The translations under genes were made by a program, and so were the position numbers. From Woodsholea maritima DSM 17123 (GTDB lineage Bacteria; Pseudomonadota; Alphaproteobacteria; Caulobacterales; Maricaulaceae), in assembly GCF_000382325.1 (NCBI RefSeq), contig NZ_KB908057.1, positions 178,783 to 242,782 on the forward strand: a DNA stretch of 64,000 bases, read 5' to 3'. The notes beneath the pieces are model-generated. The model saw only the letters and a program-made list of their open reading frames with translations. It did not search any database and had not been told where the DNA came from. Below are positions 61,526-64,000 of the stretch, piece by piece (position 1 is the first letter of the stretch; each line of letters starts with the position of its first letter).

Positions 61526-63614
61526 CGTTTGGGCCCCCGCCCTGGGGGTCTTTATCGGGGATTATAGAGCGCGCTGGGCTTTGGGGCTGAGCGTGCTCCT
61601 CCTCACCGTGATAGGGGGGCTATGGGCGCTGGATCGCCTGTTACCGCCCCCGCTCGATCAGGTGCGGCTGTCGGATGTGGTGCGTGATCGCCATGGCGAA
61701 GTCTTGCGCGCCTTCCCGGTGGAGGAGGGTCGTTGGCGTCTGCCCGCCCATCTTGATGATATTGATCCCGATTTTATCGAAGCCTTGCTGGCGTATGAGG
61801 ATCAACGCTTTTACCGCCATCACGGCGTGGATGGTGTGGCCGTGCTGCGCGCCAGCCTGGATAGCGCCAAGGCCGGACGGATCGTCTCTGGGGCCTCGAC
61901 CCTGACCATGCAGACCGCGCGCTTGTTAGAGCCGCGCCCGCGCCATCTGGGCTCGAAGCTGATTGAAATGCTGCGCGCGGTACAGCTGGAACATCGCCTG
62001 ACCAAGGATGAAATTCTAGAGCTTTATCTGACCCTTGCCCCCTATGGCGGCAATCTGGAGGGGGTGCGCGCGGCCAGCTGGGCCTATTTCGGGCAGGAGC
62101 CTAATGATCTGCCCTTAGAAGACATTGCGCTGTTGATTGCCCTGCCGCAATCGCCTGAAGCGCGCCGTCCAGATTTGCGCCCCGCCAATGCGCAGCTGGC
62201 CCGCTCGCGCGTGCTTGAGCGCTTGGCGAGCGCGGGTCTGGCCTCGCCGTCTGCGGCGCTGGATGCGCGCGATGATCCTGCGCCCACGCGCCGGGTCTTC
62301 CCGGCCAAGGCCTGGCATGGGGCGGAGTTTGTGCGTGGATATCAATTGGACCAGCATCAGCGCGGGCAAGATCGCGTCTCCACCCTGGATGCGCGTCTGC
62401 AGGCGAGTGTTGAGAGCGTGATCGCGAACGCCCTGCCGCGTGGGGATCAGGATGTGCAGATCGCGGTGATGGTGGTGGAAACCCGCACACGTGCGGTGCG
62501 GGCTTTGATCGGGTCTGCAGGCCGGGATCGGCCGGGGGGCTGGATTGATCTCACCCATCGTCAACGCTCGCCCGGTTCGACATTGAAGCCCTTCATCTAT
62601 GGTCTGGCCTTCGATGATGGCCTGGCGGCGGGCAATACAAGGATTGCCGATCTGCCACGCCGCTTTGCGGGCTATCGCCCGGATAATTTCGACCGACGCT
62701 TTCGCGGTGATGTCACCATCGCTGAGGCCTTGCAGCATTCGCTAAACGTGCCTGCGGTCAGCGTTTTAGAAGGCGTCGGCGCGCACCGCTTCAATACCGT
62801 GCTGAGCTTTGCGGGCGCGGGTGCGCAGCGCTTGACCGGGGCGGGTGAAGATTCCGGTCTGGCGGTGGCGCTGGGCGGGGCGGGGATGACGGCACGTGAT
62901 CTAAGCGTGCTTTATGCGGCGCTGGGCGAGGGCGGTGAGGCCAAGCCCCTACGCTGGTTAGAGCATGAAGCCGGACCTGAACACGGCTATGCGGTATTAA
63001 GCGGCGAAAGTGCCGGTGAGATTTTGGATATCTTACGCGCCGCGCCGCATCCTGCGGGGCGCATGCCTGCGCATTTGGCGCAAAATGCGCCCGACATCGC
63101 CTTTAAAACCGGGACATCTTATGGCTATCGCGATGCCTGGGCCGCCGGTGTCGCGGGCGGCTATAGCGTTGTGGTCTGGGCGGGGCGCGCCGATGGCGCC
63201 CCAAGGCCCGGCATTACCGGGCGTGAAGGGGCATTGCCCATCCTGTTTGAGGTGTTTGACGCCGTCGCGCGCTTTGATCCGACGGGCTTCAGCCGGGCAC
63301 AAAGTGCTAGCCCAGAGCAAGACTGGACACCGCGCAGCCTGCAACGCTTTCAGGCCGATCCCGCCCCGCATATCCTCTTCCCCCCCGATGGGGCCGAGGT
63401 GTGGCTGGACCGCGCCGATCGCAGTTACGTCCTCTCCGCTCAGGCCCAAGGCCGCGTGCGCTGGTATGTCGATGGCGCCCCGATTGCGGGCAATGGTTTG
63501 GGCGATGCGATCTGGCAGCCGGTGGGGCCGGGCTTCTATACCCTGGAAGTGGTGGATGAGGCCGGGCGCAGCGCGCGCTCGCGCATCCGTCTGAAAGGGC
63601 GCGGCGGGTCTTAA
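61509..63614 (+). CDS. pbpC: Penicillin-binding protein 1C
   Basis: About 701 residues. One N-terminal helix, glycosyltransferase GT51 domain (YEDQRFYRHHG, GASTLTMQTARL), transpeptidase domain with SxxK at S357-K360, SLN motif (HSLNVPAV) and KTGT at 533-536, and a C-terminal BiPBP_C domain. Class A PBP of the 1C type that builds peptidoglycan. Start uncertain: no ATG lies near; a TTG at 61509 or 61515 inside the end of the alpha-2-macroglobulin gene gives the expected length. Confidence 0.93.
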   Translation: MPLPHNVWAPALGVFIGDYRARWALGLSVLLLTVIGGLWALDRLLPPPLDQVRLSDVVRDRHGEVLRAFPVEEGRWRLPAHLDDIDPDFIEALLAYEDQRFYRHHGVDGVAVLRASLDSAKAGRIVSGASTLTMQTARLLEPRPRHLGSKLIEMLRAVQLEHRLTKDEILELYLTLAPYGGNLEGVRAASWAYFGQEPNDLPLEDIALLIALPQSPEARRPDLRPANAQLARSRVLERLASAGLASPSAALDARDDPAPTRRVFPAKAWHGAEFVRGYQLDQHQRGQDRVSTLDARLQASVESVIANALPRGDQDVQIAVMVVETRTRAVRALIGSAGRDRPGGWIDLTHRQRSPGSTLKPFIYGLAFDDGLAAGNTRIADLPRRFAGYRPDNFDRRFRGDVTIAEALQHSLNVPAVSVLEGVGAHRFNTVLSFAGAGAQRLTGAGEDSGLAVALGGAGMTARDLSVLYAALGEGGEAKPLRWLEHEAGPEHGYAVLSGESAGEILDILRAAPHPAGRMPAHLAQNAPDIAFKTGTSYGYRDAWAAGVAGGYSVVVWAGRADGAPRPGITGREGALPILFEVFDAVARFDPTGFSRAQSASPEQDWTPRSLQRFQADPAPHILFPPDGAEVWLDRADRSYVLSAQAQGRVRWYVDGAPIAGNGLGDAIWQPVGPGFYTLEVVDEAGRSARSRIRLKGRGGS

Positions 63615-63697
63615 ATCATCTTTGACCGGTCAATTTTATCTCGCCAAGCGCGCCCGATTTTTCTACAAACTGACTTGAAGATCTGTGGGAGGAAAAG

Positions 63698-64000
63698 ATG
63701 GCTGTAACCATGATGCTGGCGCTAGGTTTAGCGATGTCTGGCCCCGATTATGCGCTGGAAAGCGTCCCGGTGGAGGGCTATCGCAGCGCATTTACTGTGG
63801 AGATCGCCGCGCCCATCGAAGAGGTGTTCGAGGCTGCTACCGGCGATGTCACCGCCTGGTGGGATCATAGCTTTGCCACTGATCCGGCCCAGATTGTCAT
63901 TGAGGCCCATCCCGGCGGGCATTTCTATGAAGTGTTTGAAGCGGGTAAAACCGATGGGGCGATCCACGCCGATGTGATCTATGTCCAGCGCCCAACCTTG
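63698..64000 (+). CDS. SRPBCC superfamily protein, 5' part (runs off the window)
   Basis: GGGAGG then ATG at 63698; the frame is open to base 64000. Signal-like hydrophobic start (MAVTMMLALGLAMSG), then the SRPBCC/AHSA1-like beginning: YRSAFTVEIAAPIEEVFEA, DVTAWWDHSF and HPGGHFYEVF. Such helix-grip proteins bind hydrophobic ligands; here possibly exported. Function not decided. Confidence 0.75.
   Translation, partial: MAVTMMLALGLAMSGPDYALESVPVEGYRSAFTVEIAAPIEEVFEAATGDVTAWWDHSFATDPAQIVIEAHPGGHFYEVFEAGKTDGAIHADVIYVQRPTL

Overview
The window is chromosomal DNA of an alphaproteobacterium. The strongest taxonomic marker is a complete PhyR/NepR/EcfG general stress response locus (about 41.9-45.5 kb), a system confined to Alphaproteobacteria. 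Two large TonB-dependent receptors, an N-acetylglutaminylglutamine amide (NAGGN) osmolyte operon and the overall gene style suggest a free-living, probably marine or halotolerant member near Caulobacterales/Maricaulales/Hyphomonadaceae. The genus is an inference only. I saw no rRNA, tRNA, CRISPR array, transposase or prophage.

Layout. 0-3 kb: 3' part of an Ig-repeat autotransporter. 3-12 kb: cobalamin block, with cobO, then a cobalamin riboswitch in front of a tightly packed run btuB-btuF-btuC-btuD-cobQ-cbiB-cobC. 12-16.6 kb: RND efflux adaptor and pump. 16.6-19.4 kb: small acetyltransferase, glutathione-dependent formaldehyde detoxification (frmA-fghA) and a CsbD stress protein. 19.4-22.7 kb: proC-proA-proB on the minus strand, preceded by what looks like a proline-codon attenuator. 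23-46 kb: a stress and envelope region of small proteins (DJ-1/PfpI, DUF883, two DUF1328 proteins, Dps, PRC-barrel, glycine-zipper and small lipoproteins), plus MHYT-GGDEF-EAL, TamA/TamB, duplicated EF-hand proteins, MscS and lipid kinase genes, ending at phyR-nepR-ecfG and a HisKA_2-type kinase. 45.7-50.5 kb: NAGGN operon. 50.7-56.3 kb: DJ-1-like protein, LytS/LytTR two-component pair and an Oar-like TonB receptor. 56.6-63.6 kb: alpha-2-macroglobulin and PBP1C pair. The end holds a truncated SRPBCC protein.

Regulatory reading. Scanning by eye for the EcfG-type promoter (GGAAC, 16-17 bases, CGTT) gives ten exact matches at 5' ends of genes or of a putative RNA between 23.6 and 45.6 kb, plus variants (two CATT, one CGTA). 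The region therefore looks like the master regulators surrounded by their own regulon. The most interesting member is a roughly 100-nt transcript at about 40.59-40.69 kb. It has an exact EcfG promoter, a hairpin with a C-rich loop and an intrinsic terminator, the architecture expected of a GsrN-like stress sRNA.

Other points are a leader peptide with four Pro codons in ten residues and mutually exclusive hairpins before proC, an in-frame nonsense codon in a small EcfG-controlled gene, duplication of a whole EF-hand transcription unit, and a DJ-1-like protein without its nucleophile cysteine. All calls rest on reading the sequence; no database search was possible.
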